Assembly: GCF_043641665.1 (NCBI RefSeq)
Contig: NC_092195.1
Location: 18,496,774 to 18,560,773 of the forward strand
DNA length: 64,000 nucleotides
Source of the DNA: Enoplosus armatus
Lineage: Eukaryota > Chordata > Actinopteri > Centrarchiformes > Enoplosidae
Direction of reading: 5' to 3'
Shown here: piece after piece, positions 44,290 through 63,348 of the stretch
Layout: each line of letters opens with the position of its first letter
Numbering within the stretch: the first letter of the stretch is position 1
Made by a program: the position numbers and the translations under genes
The notes under the pieces: generated by a model
What the model was told of the DNA's origin: nothing
What the model saw: the letters and a program-made list of their open reading frames with translations, nothing else
Database searches by the model: none

Positions 44290-45607
44290 TTAAATACATT
44301 GTTCAATTTATTGAAAAGGGTAAAAAAAAAAAAAAAAGTACAGTGAAAGCAAATGAGTGAAGTTTTGCCTGCTAGTGAATATATGAAGAACGAAAAACAG
44401 GGAGTAATCATTCAGGCAGTTAATGAACACATTTCTTTAACTCTCAGTCATTGTGGCGACTTATAATTTCTTCAAACTGACAACAGCTGAAAATATAAGT
44501 GTGTGTGTGTGTTGGAGGGGGTGAGTGCTTGGTTTTCAAAACAAATCGTGTCCTGGTTTAACTGAAGTGGGACAAAGATGAGGTTATTGCCAAGATTACT
44601 TTGGGAAACATCCCCGAGGAGGACAACGATATTAAAATGAGCAGAAGGAGATGGATTTGGGGGGGGGGGGGGGGGGGGGGGGGGTAAAAAAAGAACACAC
44701 TATGAGACTTGCTGTGAGGTACTGTTGTGAGGTGTAACTGAGTGTGGACACCTGTGGAGCAGCAGCACAGAGGAGGCGCAGCTGTAGGGTCTGTAAAACC
44801 ATGAATCTCCAAAAATAAAAGTTATATCCTGCTTTTCATCATTAACAACTGTAAATTCTGAAGTTATACAATTGGATTTTTAGTGATTTTAAAGAAGCCA
44901 ATGTTCATGAAAACTCTAATTTTTATCTTCTATGGAGGGTTTGCACTGATGGCGACATCGTGTGAATGCCTTCTGATCAAGTGAAAGGGAAAATAAAATG
45001 AGGAGTTACAAAGTTGAACCCAACAGCGGTGCCTCGTCCATTGTGGATGAGTGATGTGATCTGTAGTAGGGGCCTTAAATGTGCCGTCTATTCCTCTGGA
45101 CTTAGCAGTTAGCGAGCCATACATCCAATTTATTTTTACTTCCCATAGTAGCTTTTTCAGACTTATCACATCTCCCAGTCATTAGTCAAAACATAGTTTT
45201 ATTCAGTGTTAGCAGGCAATCTTTCTGGCCCCTCCTCCATCTGGAATAGCAAGGTAGTTGTACACAATAAATATAAAAATGGGGTGCTGGTGTACTTGTG
45301 CCCCGTCGTTATTGTTTCCCCTTACAAAAACACACATGTACGTACACAGCACATACACACATCCACCCCCTCCCTCCATCCCAAAATGTTGTCCATGAAT
45401 ACTGACGGGTCCCAGTGTTCGTCATCAACATCCTTCAGGCGCCGTGATTCAACGTTTAGTCTGTGGTCGATGTGTATCTGTAAGCAACAGTAAATCTCTT
45501 CATAGTAACTTTGAGAGGTTTCATACAAACGGCAGTCTAAGAGGAAAAACTACAGCTTACAGAGAGGACTACAGTCTTACCCGGGTTCAGGTCCAGTCAG
45601 CAGTTCT
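44290..45607 (-). other. znf706: Probable znf706 3'UTR
   Basis: About 1.3 kb follows the znf706 stop on the minus strand. AATAAA (plus-strand TTTATT at 44307-44312) is a plausible end. The stretch includes a 26-G run on the plus strand at 44659-44684. UTR extent is inferred. Confidence 0.4.
44659..44684 (+). repeat. Poly-G tract (26 G)
   Basis: Twenty-six consecutive G on the plus strand, read as poly-C in a znf706 transcript. Confidence 0.9.
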
Positions 45608-45703
45608 TCATGCCTGAACATCCTCCAGCTCAGGAGGCATGGGGGACTTGGGGTGTTTGCTCTCAAAGTGCTGCTTGAAGGTCTTGGGGTCTGGCATCTG
45701 GGT
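45608..45703 (-). CDS. znf706: znf706 coding exon 2
   Basis: The exon is 96 nt including TGA, with acceptor cttttcag. It encodes TQMPDPKTFKQHFESKHPKS through ELEDVQA. It was too short to stand out as an ORF but is certain from the finger it completes. Confidence 0.94.
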   Translation of the reverse strand, partial: TQMPDPKTFKQHFESKHPKSPMPPELEDVQA

Positions 45704-46488
45704 CTGAAAAGAAGAAGAGAGAATCGTGGTTTCAGTTTATTTCATCTTGTGGTAACAAATTAGATGTGTAACATTAGCCTATTAATCGACTAATTTATCA
45801 AGAGAAAATTAATTTGGAACTATTTGTATAATTAGTTGTTTCAGTCATTTTTCAAGCAAAAATGCCAAAGATTCTGATTTCAGTCAGAATTTGGGAACAC
45901 CACCTATAGTACTGCAAAATTATACATTTTCAATCTTTTCTTACATTTATGGACGAAACAATTAATCAAGAAAATAGATAACAGTTAATTGCAGCCCTAA
46001 AGCAAATGACTCTACTTGAAGTGTCAAATTATCTACTGGTGCTTTGGATTTCACACATTATGATCAACAAGTGTAAACAAAGAAAAATATATTTTCGTAA
46101 TTCAATACAGTACATCTCAAAGTGCTCGACAAGATTTCTTTCATGTCTCAACAAGTGGCAGTGATGTAGCATTGAATTAAAATGCAAAACAATTAAATTA
46201 AAACACGTACACCTGATAAAATAATTCGCCGTCACATCATTGAAGAAATTAACTGGATCGCAAATAGATTCCCATGTGGAAAACAAACACTACAAGTAAA
46301 TGTGATCGGTATGCAGCTGCAGGTAACATCTGGCAGCGCAGTGGTGTTCTTACCCGGCAGACAGGGCAGGTGTGGACCAGTGCGGCCTTAGCTGCAGTCT
46401 TCTGGTCAGCGGCCTGACCTTTCTTCTTCTCTGCCGCCTTCTTGGCGTTCTTTTGCTGGGACTGAATCTTCTGCTGCCCGCGAGCCAT
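45608..46488 (-). CDS. znf706: ZNF706-like small C2H2 zinc-finger protein, complete (76 aa)
   Basis: Two coding exons on the minus strand join in phase 0 to give 76 aa, the same length as vertebrate ZNF706 as I recall it. The N-terminus MARGQQKIQSQQKNAKKAAE is lysine/glutamine-rich, as in the 4F5/SERF-like part of this family. The single finger is CPVC-x12-H-x4-H (CPVCRTQMPDPKTFKQHFES KH). The protein ends ELEDVQA. In mammals ZNF706 is reported as a small regulator affecting exit from stem-cell self-renewal; its molecular role in fish cannot be read here. The Met lies 16 nt inside the exon after an acceptor, so a separate 5' non-coding exon is expected. The gene lies tail to tail with bmp8. 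Confidence 0.93.
45774..45999. repeat. Dispersed repeat, AATCGATTAATCG family, in znf706 intron
   Basis: Contains ctattaatcgactaatttat and ends agataacagttaattgcagc. Confidence 0.65.
46354..46488 (-). CDS. znf706: znf706 coding exon 1
   Basis: This has 135 coding nt from ATG (46488) to CGG (donor gtaaga). It encodes MARGQQ... to CPVCR. The exon's acceptor ctgcag lies just upstream at about 46505 (minus strand), so its first bases are 5'UTR. Confidence 0.94.
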
Positions 46489-46504
46489 GGCCCTCAACTT
46501 TGAC

Positions 46505-47882
46505 CTGCAGGAACGACAAAAAGAGACCACAGATTATCCACCGCTGCCGCTTAAAACAAACAAACAGAATGAGACATCAGGATATATCTAAACACAGGGT
46601 GAAACATAAACAGCAGCAGGTACATTAGAATGTGATAAGCTGGTTTGACATGTCACATTTGTTAAAAAATAACACGACTTAAAATTTGGATGATTAATGC
46701 CAATTTCTTACAATGTTAGTGATACTACATCCTAAGTCTCATTTTTCTTTAATCAACCCACGAAGATACAATCTATGTTATGATGTGGACACAGATCAGT
46801 GCAGACACAACAAATAGCAAATATTAGAAACACCTTAGGATAACTCTATACACTTTAACAACATCACAAACTACAGCCTCAAAAATGACCAGAAAGTTGA
46901 GCGCCTCTCTAAAAGAGTTTCGACAAGAACTGAACATTATAACCTTCATGAAGGCAGGATTCATAACAAGACAGCTGTAGCTGTGTTTACCTAAACTGGC
47001 ACTCAGTGTATCCCTTAACTCAATGTGCAGGTGCTTCCATTATTACAAACAATTCTTAGCTGGAACACGTTCAACAATATGTGGTTTACTTATTCGTGTA
47101 CCAATGCGCCGTTAGCTCAGTACGTGGTGTAACCTGTTTCCTCTGAGAACAGTTATTAAGGTGCAACAACATCACAGGTTTTATTTCACTGAAATCAAGT
47201 GTCTTTTTCTGCTTAAAAGGCCATACCAGACCATCCAATGCTAAGCCATACGTGAGCTAAAGAGAGAAAAACGAACATTAAGCTAACGTTAGCATTAACG
47301 ATACTTTTAAACTGATGAACGCCAACTTTAATCACAAATATCATCAGTACAACTTGCTTAGACTGACTGCTTGCGAGGTTAACGTTTCCTAACTAGATGA
47401 CATTTTTAATACTTTGACTCTCGATTTCACAACACAACAGAAGCGACTTTAACTAACATTGGCTAACTAACGGTTATGTATCCATGTTAACGATCACGTT
47501 AAATCGCCATTAACATCGACGTTTTCCTTCAAGTGATTACTATATTGTTATCATACTTATTTGTTGATGGTTAACTGTAACGTGTTAATTGGTTGATTAC
47601 GCTAACAAATGGCCACACATCTGGCGTTGTGTCTAAATATATTTAGCTTAAAAGAACCAGTTTAATTGTTAGCATCGTCCAAACAGGCCTTTCGTCAACC
47701 GGCGCCGCCTTGCTAACACTTTAGCTAAGCTAACTAGGAAAGCTAAGATTACATGTGACTCCGAGTTACTGTGCAACACAATATTCTGGGAACATAAAGA
47801 AAACAGTTTCCAATACAAGTCGATCAAAATAAGTTGTAATTGTTAAACAGTAACACATCGTTTGGTTTTCAGACGGATTTAC
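46505..47882 (-). other. znf706: Inferred znf706 intron in the 5'UTR
   Basis: On the minus strand a donor gaag/gtaaat at 47883/47882 and an acceptor ctgcag near 46505 bracket 1.4 kb of AT-rich sequence with no ORF. I infer that this is the 5'UTR intron. Confidence 0.5.
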
Positions 47883-48060
47883 CTTCGGGATTTGACTCTC
47901 TTCGCTCTTTTGTCGGTCTCTTTTTTTTTTGAATGCCAGAGGAAACTTCAACGAAGGTTTTTAACCGTCGCATCAACGTCAGGGTTAGGGTTAGGAGTAA
48001 CAGACAGCGCCCCCCGCCGGCCTGGAGCAGAGCTGCAGCTTCAGCAGCGGTGATGGCAAC
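47883..48060 (-). promoter_or_regulatory. znf706: Probable znf706 first (non-coding) exon and promoter
   Basis: The GC content rises locally (47985-48060, with cgccccccgccggcc) directly upstream of the inferred first exon, which ends at 47883. There is no TATA box that I can defend. The transcription start is unknown. Confidence 0.4.
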
Positions 48061-49325
48061 TCGTGTCCTCAGTATTTGTTTCTGGGACTTTTGGGGGGTT
48101 TCATTGGCAGAGTTTACTTTCTGCAATTAAAAATGAATACTTTTTTAGTTGGATCGTATTTTTCAGACTTAATTTATTTCAACTTGATCATAGGCAACAA
48201 ATAAATAAAGGATTAAGAATCTCTCCACCAGAATTGTGTTCCTTAAATCTCCGTTTCTAATGGAATGACATGGCGTTCAGGATGCAGTAATACCAGACTG
48301 TGCTGGGAAATCTGGGTCTTAAAGGAAAAGTCATCACTTTTCCAAATGTTTATACTCCTTCAGCTACTTTTTCATACAATACTAAGCCAACAATGCAGTT
48401 TAGCGTCAGCTTTTCAACATCCAGCCTTAACACCACAATTTCTTCAGACATTATCTTCTCTAGTTACTGTGTGAAGCTTTCGCTATGAGGTTTTGGAACA
48501 TCTTTTCCATCCCTGGCCATAAAACAAAGGTGGGAAGCCATCTGAGAAATGATTACCGTGTTACTGTATTTCATAATAAAAGACATCCAAGTAAGACATC
48601 ACTGGAATCATATTTTATTTGCTGAATTATGGTAAACTTGCTTCATTGTAAGGGGGGTTAGGAAGGGAAAGTATGTGAATTTGTTATCTTTTGTGAAACA
48701 TCTTTTGTGAACATTGTATTGATTTTTCTTTTATGAGATGTTCTATATAAATAGTTTTATTATTATTTATCAATATAGTAAAGCGTGAGGCTCCAAACAG
48801 TCCAGTTGGAAGAAGTCAAACTGCTACAAACCATCTACCTGGATCAGATTTTCTTTTTAAAAGTCAAACTCGAACACAATATTGATGGACCTTTACTGTC
48901 GTAAGACTGATGGTCAAAAACCAGACTCTTGGGACTTCAGAGAAACCTCTTTTATTTTCCAAATAATGATTTCAGCATGTTAGATTTTTATACTTGATTT
49001 TGAAACGGTTTCATGTGATTTATGAAGTGTTTTGGGGTTTTTTTCAGAACAGGAACAACAATTTAAAACAATCCATCTGGTCGTGTTCCACAGACGAGGG
49101 GAAGCCTGTTAAATAAATATCTGTTATTCAGGATGCCCTCTAACGAGAAAACAAGAGAGGAACGTCACTAGTCCAGTTTTTATTTTAGAAACAAGTTTAC
49201 TCCACATGGTTAATCCTTTCTGTGATATTTAGAGTCACTGTACCTGGCAGACTTATTGAAAGGCATTTTTTGCTTCTATCCCAGCTGCTTGGCTCGCGTG
49301 AGGTCACACAGTCTCTGCGTGTTAC
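48061..49325. other. Intergenic, no gene seen
   Basis: AT-rich sequence without a supportable ORF, RNA gene or recognisable repeat. Confidence 0.55.
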
Positions 49326-49460
49326 CGTGACGGCATCATGGCCACCAATCCAGGCTTCGCCATAACGTCTGCTGTCCCTCATCACCAAGTCCCGGATCAA
49401 ATCATACTCCTGTTGGTTGTGGAAGGATGCGAGGTTGGCACCGTATGTCCAACAGCGTTT
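49326..49460 (-). pseudogene. Orphan C-type-lectin-like exon (probable gene relic)
   Basis: On the minus strand a 135-nt open segment with acceptor tttacag and donor acg/gtaaca, phase 0 at both ends, encodes KRCWTYGANLASFHNQQEYD followed by WIGGHDA. This is the middle of a fish ladderlectin/type II antifreeze-like C-type lectin domain. I find no signal-peptide exon upstream and no WLWSDG or final Cys exon downstream within several kb. Downstream in the same frame, EPSSWDRSKKCLSISL weakly recalls a later lectin segment. The exon itself has no stop or frameshift, so a misassembled or distant partner remains possible. Confidence 0.6.
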
Positions 49461-51640
49461 CTGTAAAAGCAGAGGTGAACAGCTGTATGGCCGCAGGGAT
49501 GTCGCACTTACATAGAAATACAAGCATGTATTAAAATATGAGAATAATGCACATATTTCTTTGTGGCTTTGAAAAATAAATATGGGATCAAGGAGGTCAT
49601 GATGTGTCTTCAAATGGACTCTGCAGTTATCTAATTGTATTGCATTATTCTTTTCTTGTACTCTTAAAACTGTTTTGTTGAATTGGCGAAAATAATAAAA
49701 AATAAATAAAATGTTACAGAAATGAAAAGAAATACATGCATGAAAGCGGCTGGATTTTGCTTGCAGCTGTGGTCAGGGAGGAGCCTCCATCCCACTGGAG
49801 CTGAATGATATCTCACAGTTATGATAAGTCTTTATAATTAAGTAATTTACCGAGCTATAATATGAAATTTAAGATTCATTCGTCATCTAATCAATCTTTT
49901 ATTTCTGGGGAAGACGCAGACAAAACTTTGGACAACTTTCCTGACATCTGCAATTTGATGATCCTTGCTATTGCCTGACTCTGCAGTCCTCCTCGCTTCT
50001 CCTCTGGCAGGAAAATGAATTAATTACCTTTGTTCTAACTGATTAATGATGATTAATAAAGAGTTTAGTCACAGTTTGTTATTAATTCAAATCTCAAGTT
50101 GCAAAGCTGAGTCCAAACATCCAAAGAGAAGACAAAGATGTTGTCTCCTGTTGGCTCCTCCATTTGCTGTGCAGAGGAATAAGCCTTCCTACCTTTGATC
50201 TATTCTTGTTTTGATTGTACTGTCACAGTTAGGGTTAGGCATGTTCAGCAGAGCAGAAGTCACAATTTCATCCTTTATCACACAAGTGGACATTTCTGTT
50301 TAACAAGTACCTACTTATCTGCATGGTGATCTTCTTAGTGTTACAACAATCCTTAGATAACTATGAAAATGTGAATTTTGCACTGTTCCTTGGTGCAAGT
50401 ACAAATAAAGGACACATGCACAGTAGCTGACACAGTTATATATCTATACGCTAGTTCCTTTATTCATTTAATCAGTCTTGTTGAGTCTCACCTGACTTCC
50501 TCTCCTTCAACGGATCTGCTGCTGTGGAAGAAGATCCAGACAGCAGTTAAACATCTTCAGAAGATACTTTCATGTCGTTTGTTAAGTTGGTCCTAAAGTT
50601 TCATTAAAACTGGACCGGAAAGTAGTAATGTAGTTACACCTTTTCAGTTTTGTCCGGTCAGTTTGTTAAGGAAGTTGAATTTCTGACTTTCATGACTCAT
50701 ACTTTTTTATAGTATTTCCATCGTGTCAATCAAAATACATTTTTGGAAACTTAAAACAAATTATTTTCATAGTTTACACTGAGTAATGAACTGCTGCGAG
50801 GAAATCTGACCGTCAGAAAATCACAGAAAAAGAAACATTCATGAGCGAGCAGGAGATGAGATATGCAGACATCCATAAACTGTAACCCATAAATCTCACC
50901 TGCTTCAGAGGAGCTGAATCTCTCCATACAGAACACTTCTATACAAAAAGCAACCAGGAAATACTGGTATTGAATTTACAATAATGGATCAAGTCAGACA
51001 TTTAAGTAATTGATTGACTCGTGTTACGGAACAGAATCAAAGACCACATCAACGCTGGCTTATCTTTATCAAAAGTGCACAAACATGGTTGGGAATCAGC
51101 TCCTGATTAGATGAGTGGAAACGTCCTCCTCTCTCCAACCTGTTGGCTGCTGTAACTGGTGACACATAACTCCACTAAGGCTGGTAGAGACTAGATGCCT
51201 TATTAAGACTTTCTGTCCTTGGGACAAAATAAAATACTCACCGAGGAGCATTTTATTCTCATTCAGTTTGGGGTTCAGGGTCTCACTGGAGGACAGGAGG
51301 AGCCGGACACACCATCTGAATGTTTCTGCAGCGTCTGACGAAGACATCGAGCCTGAAACTGAATTTGTCTCTTCAGCAAAAATCTGCACAGCAAATTTTA
51401 AGGTTTGAAATCTGTAAAATTAGACTCCTTAAAAAAACCTTTCAGTTTCATTTCAGCAGTAATCTACTTAAAGAGTATAAAGCTAGTAGGACACTGATAT
51501 TTGTAATTGGTCAGCCTGACTAGAGAGGTCAAGACGTCTTTTAAACACACTCAGAGGGTCCAGCAGGTCTGTAGAAGGAGCTGAGCCTAAAGGAGTACAT
51601 ACTGTAAAGCTAAACCTCGAAAGAGAATCATTGCACACAA
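49461..51640. other. Intergenic, no gene seen
   Basis: AT-rich sequence with scattered short ORFs that match nothing I know. Confidence 0.5.
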
Positions 51641-51971
51641 TCTACACACAGTTTCATCACTTTATTACAGTAAATGAGTCCATATCATACACACACAGAA
51701 CAGAGACGGACAGGTTTGTGTTTCTTTCTCTCTCTTTCTCCGGCTGTCCCTCCGTCACCCCGACACATCCGACCAGGGCAGAATGACACCACAGTTAACA
51801 GCATTGGAGTGAAAAATTAAATAAAAGTGACACATCAACTAATGAAGAGATGCAGTTAAAATAAGGGAGGTAATATTAACACGCAAGTGAGTTTTAAAAA
51901 CACAAACAAAAGTACAATTTCTGAGATTCAGTTTACTTGAACCTATTGGTCACTTCTGCATGTTACCTGGC

Positions 51972-51973
<2 letters not shown>

Positions 51974-52019
<46 letters not shown>
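51974..52019 (+). repeat. (CA)n microsatellite
   Basis: A perfect CA run on the plus strand, read as (TG)n in a gsk3 transcript. Confidence 0.9.
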
Positions 52020-52020
<1 letters not shown>

Positions 52021-54375
52021 CTGACAGGTGGTTGTGTCTGCAGTCACAACATTAACGTCTTGTGATCATTAGCAGCAAGTCTGAATGCCGTACAGCACAT
52101 AATACAACAGCTGGACATCATAATGTGATTTCCAGTCCAACTAAAGACGTCAGACAGCGCACTTTCTGACCTGAAGCTGAGTCGTTTTTCTCAATACTGC
52201 ACAGTAATAATATATATATAATATATTGCGATCTGTCACGACACGCAAACAAAGTTCTGTTCCAAAACGAGAACAATCAACTATGTGGAAGAAGGACAAA
52301 ACCTGCACTTCCAGTCTCAAGAAAAGTAGCAGGAACACACATGATTTTACACCTCAAGGTCAGTTTACTGGTTTTGGGGAGTTGTATGAAGACTTTTGTG
52401 GCTCCAGAGCGGCGTGAAATGTGATAACATCAACAGCGACTGAAGACTACAACATCTGAAAATGAAGAAAATCTGAGGGAGTGGAGTTAGAAAGAAGTGA
52501 GCTTATCAGACCGCTGTAGCCTGCTCCTCATCTTTATTTGAGGCTAGCTGCTCAAGGCTACATTAGCTGCTACTAGCGTAACACATCCGAATCTTAAGAC
52601 TGGACTGTTGGCGGTGGAGTTGCATTGTGGGTAATGTAGGCACCAGGTTTTGACAGGGAATAAAAAAGACGATATCTGTGGTTCTGCTGCATCGATTTTG
52701 ATTATTTTTGTTTGTAAACTGTCCATTTAGACAATGTTATAGAAGCACAATGCTAAATCAGTCGAGTCACTTTAAAGAACAAGTTGTGGCCTCGTCCATG
52801 TCTGCGCTCTAAAAGCTAGCGCAACCTGCAGGCATTGAGTGTTTCGTCTGCATTTTTTCCTTTTTTATAGTTGTTTTATAGTTTAGGGGAATCTTTGAGC
52901 TTTCAATTTATCATTTTAAATCACAATGTAAAACTATTTACACCTCAAGATAATTTTTTAGCATCCGAGTTTACATTGATCTTAGCGTGATTGTTTGTCC
53001 TCTGCACTCTTGACTACTCTGGATAGACAGAAGGGATTTTAATAGTATGACAAAAAGCGCAGGACTACCAACGCCAAAAGACAACAAAAAAAACAATAAA
53101 ATAAAACTGAAAACGTATCCTGAATATGTTTCACTATAAATTGGCTTTGGGAGGGATGTGCAGAGCTTGTCTAAGAATGAATGAACAGCTCCCTCTTGTG
53201 GAGAATCTGCAGCCTGTTAAATGTGATTTTGAGTTACTTCCATTAAGGTGCTCTTTCAGATTTCAGATCATTGTTTAAAAAAAAGTAAAACAAACATCAT
53301 TGTTTCAACCATTTTGCATTTATTATACTGTATAGATCGACAGTAGATATAGATGGGCAGTTTGGAGAGAGCACTGTCATGCGTCCATGGCCAGACTTAA
53401 GATGCTGCAAACATGACATGCCTCAGTCCTTTGATGTGACCTCCCTAAAATCTATTCTTAGGCGTTTATATTTTAAACCCGAAGTGAACAGAAAGAGGAC
53501 ATTTTGGAACAGAACCTTTGAAATATTCATTCAACAGTCAAGAGGTCCCGCAGAGGACCGAACAGGGAGGACAGCTGAGTAACAGCTACTTTACAATTTT
53601 CACTGGACTACAAGAAAGAGAGAGAAAGATCATCAACAAACATGAGGAGTAGGCTGATTTTTTTTTCCTTTGCAGTATTTACATTTTGAATTGTGAAAAA
53701 AAGAAACTTATTTACAAAAATGCACAAACTAAGACTGCTTCATCGACAGGATGAGGGGAAATAAGATATAAACAACTCTGTAATAAAAAGTAAAAAGAGG
53801 AAAATAAAAATCAGTGATATTTACACGTGCGATAAGAGAAGGAGAGTGAGGAGGGGGTGGGGTGGCTTCTGAAATTGGGGAAGAGAAAAATCAGCCATGT
53901 TTGATTCCTCTCCCTGAGCCTTTTTCACACCTTTTCATAGCTACAGAAAGTCTGACAGCTCTGAGTGTGACGCACCCTGCAGAGTTAATCAAACATGCTG
54001 GTTGGACTCTTTACAGCAAAGGAAGCAGGATGTGCCCGGCAGTAACCCACAGGACCGGGAGGTTAGCAGTCTGAAAACCTTAGTGGGAAAGAGGATGAAA
54101 AGATGCTCTCCGCTCTCCTCATATAAAATCAATGTGAGTGTGCAGAGTGTGGTGGAATTCAAAAAGCATCTTCACTTATATTAAAAAAAAAAAAAAAAGG
54201 TTCAAAACAAACATGGCTGCAGGTAAAAACAGCAGGTGGAGGCATGGTACAATAGTATCAAATATACTATACTACAAACTTTCAAGTGGTCTGCACTGCT
54301 CACTAAAAATCTGAACTGTTGACTGCGCTAATCCCTAAAACACTGGCTGTTTGGACTGCAGGTGGGAATATGGTC

Positions 54376-54376
54376 A

Positions 54377-54417
<41 letters not shown>
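54376..54417 (+). repeat. (CA)n microsatellite
   Basis: A perfect CA run. Confidence 0.9.
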
Positions 54418-54419
<2 letters not shown>

Positions 54420-54585
54420 ACTTCTATACTTGAGAGGATGCAGGCGGTGATCATACATTCTCTGACCCACGACTTTAAACAAATCCCAACTTTGACCGTA
54501 AATCCAGTCCAACAGCTCCCTTTTCTCATGCGGTAAAATTCAGATTGTCCCTCATAAAGATAGAAGTACAAGAGCGCACACACAT

Positions 54586-54620
<35 letters not shown>
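54586..54620 (+). repeat. (CA)n microsatellite
   Basis: A CA run 170 nt from the previous one. Confidence 0.9.
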
Positions 54621-54622
<2 letters not shown>

Positions 54623-56808
54623 GTCACCTAAAAGAAAACTCCCCTGCTTTAAATTCATGTTAAACTACTATTCACATTAAGCCTTCCATTAATCTTCCTT
54701 ATGCTTTGCCTATGTGTACATGTCGGCACTAATGAACTGAAGCGATTTATCTTTGTTTCTACGAAGCTTCTTCTTTTTTATTTCCACTGATGGATGAAGC
54801 TGCAACACCAACACAAAGCCCTCTCCGGCTTTAATTGACATCCAACTCTCATCCAGAAACAAATAAATAAAACTACATGAAGCACCCCCCCACCCCACCC
54901 ACCCCCATCAAGTTTAATAAAACATTAAATCCCTGTCCCGGCGTTCTTTAGTTTCTCTGCTGCGTTTAATCAACAGGGCCAACATTCACTCTGCTCTCAT
55001 TTCCACAGAGTTCAAAAGCATTTTTTTTCTACACTAACATCGGGATGATCTTTGAGCTACCAAAAGTGGCTTTTTGATTAGATAGCATGGGTGTTTTTTC
55101 TGTCAGTATTCTTCAGGGGATCTTACAGGTTTTAGAGAGACATAATATTCTGAAGTTAAAACAGATTTTAAGACTAAAATGAGGAAAAAACCAGCCTGCT
55201 GCGTTGTCCGAAGACACGTCAACAGGGGAGCCATCAAGTAACTATATTTAACATGTTTAAATACTTCTCAAATCTTTAAAACGAATCGTTTATCTTAAAA
55301 CACACACACAGAATTTTTAAAAGCACCCACGGTTACCCTTATTCAAAGGTTTTGACCTCTTATCATTAACGGTGACATCATGATTGCATCGTTTGAAAGG
55401 GCTCAATGAAAGGTTGTTTTTTTTGTTTTGAAAGCTGGAAATGAAAAACGTTTAATTAAAATTAAATTCCAGCCAATTTTAGTTTTTTTTTCTGAACACT
55501 GCTACTACTCAAGGTCTCCTCCACTCACAGAAGCACAAGTGAAACCAGTCAAAGCTGTCGTTTACAGGTGAAATGAAAAAAAAATAGAGTTTAATTTTCT
55601 TTTGGGTGGTTAAAAGGGGCGGGAATTTGATTATTTTCTTAAGCAAGTAAATTCTGGAAACAATTTCTTTAAGAAATGTGCCGACTGACTGACCTCTAGT
55701 TTATTAGACAAGCGTCAATACGTTTTCTATTGCTGTAATGATCTATGACAGCAGTATCCAGAGGTTTTCATCTAATCATCAAGTGAACACAATTAACTAG
55801 TTGGTCGGACAGACAACAAGCAGCGCAGTATGCAGCCTTCAGTAACTCACTACTACGGTTCTTATTTGTTTGATTTCAAAAAGGTTCATTTTTCTAGACG
55901 AGTATCTCACCTGCTTTTTCTGAGCACCACATTGACACTTTCTTCACGACTGACATTTACAGGTCTAAACTAAATGTTGAGGTGATGAGAAAGAGCAGGA
56001 GTCAAGGAAAAGTCCTCTGGATGTTTGACCAACAAATGAACAATTCTGCCCCTCACGTGTTCAACAGAAACCACTGATGAAAGCTGAAAAGGAGCCAAAG
56101 CCTCATTGTTCAACCAGACCAGGAAACAAACAGATGGATACGAGACGCGGTGACTGGAGGAGTCAGCTGCTTATTTCCAGTCCAGCCGCTGAACATGATT
56201 CATGTAAGGGGTAAACCAACACACCTCCAACCAAACACTGAGAACTGCTACTTGGTACTGGTGAGGTTTTCTACTTTACCTGCCACCCACGCAGGTAAAT
56301 TAAGAAGACTTGGAGGTTTAATAGTTTAACCCTAAACATCAGGCTGGATTGGTAAAATAAAGTGGCTGGAGGATTTAGGAATTCATCAGTCCCTGCGTCG
56401 ACTCTCCCGCCCTGAGATGAATAAAATGTCCTTTACCCTGATGACCTATGTGGGGCCAGTTCTGGTCTTTTTCAGGCAGGTTACAGTTTACCCCTTACTG
56501 CAGAAACACAGAAGAATATACAAAAATAATCTGAAGTGGAAAAAAAACTTTTAGAGACAAAATGTGTAATCATGTGATGCGTTCAATTAGTCAAATAAAT
56601 AAAGGAAAAAAAAATGTTGATTAAAAAAAAGGTTATATTACAGAGGACCAGCCCCCACTATTGAACCTTCACACACCACCCAAGCAGCAGACTGTTGCTG
56701 TAGTTTCAACCCTGGCAGCTACAGAACTAATGTTTGTTTGTTCAATGCATTTACTGTACAAAAACAGATCATCTAAGAGGAGAGCAAGCAGCACGGAGGA
56801 AAGCAGTA

Positions 56809-56810
<2 letters not shown>

Positions 56811-56846
<36 letters not shown>

Positions 56847-56860
56847 CTGTGTGTGTGTGC
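56811..56860 (+). repeat. (GT)n microsatellite just after gsk3 stop
   Basis: It begins about 48 nt past the stop codon, so a transcript would carry (CA)n at the very start of its 3'UTR. Confidence 0.9.
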
Positions 56861-56907
56861 GTCTGAGGTAAGGGTGAGGCTGGCAGGCAGGCAGATGAGA
56901 AGCCGCT

Positions 56908-63348
<6,441 letters not shown>

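Larger units (their letters stand above)
51645..56907 (-). other. gsk3a: Probable long 3'UTR of gsk3
   Basis: About 5.3 kb separates the gsk3 stop from a good minus-strand signal: AATAAA (plus TTTATT 51661-51666) followed by ctgtgtgtagattgtgtgca, a strong GT-rich downstream element. An internal AATAAA lies at 53319-53324 (plus TTTATT). No gene fits between. A long 3'UTR is known for mammalian GSK3B. The extent here is inference. Confidence 0.45.

Noticed and set aside
47978..47995. TTAGGG-like units suggesting an interstitial telomere
   Set aside because: There are only about two units (gggttagggttagg), with no array. Chance is enough.
50751..51389. Short minus-strand ORFs upstream of the lectin exon (MERFSSSEA, MQIFAEETNS) as first exons of a lectin gene
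   Set aside because: They have donor-like GT sequences but show no signal peptide, membrane segment or similarity. The evidence is too weak.
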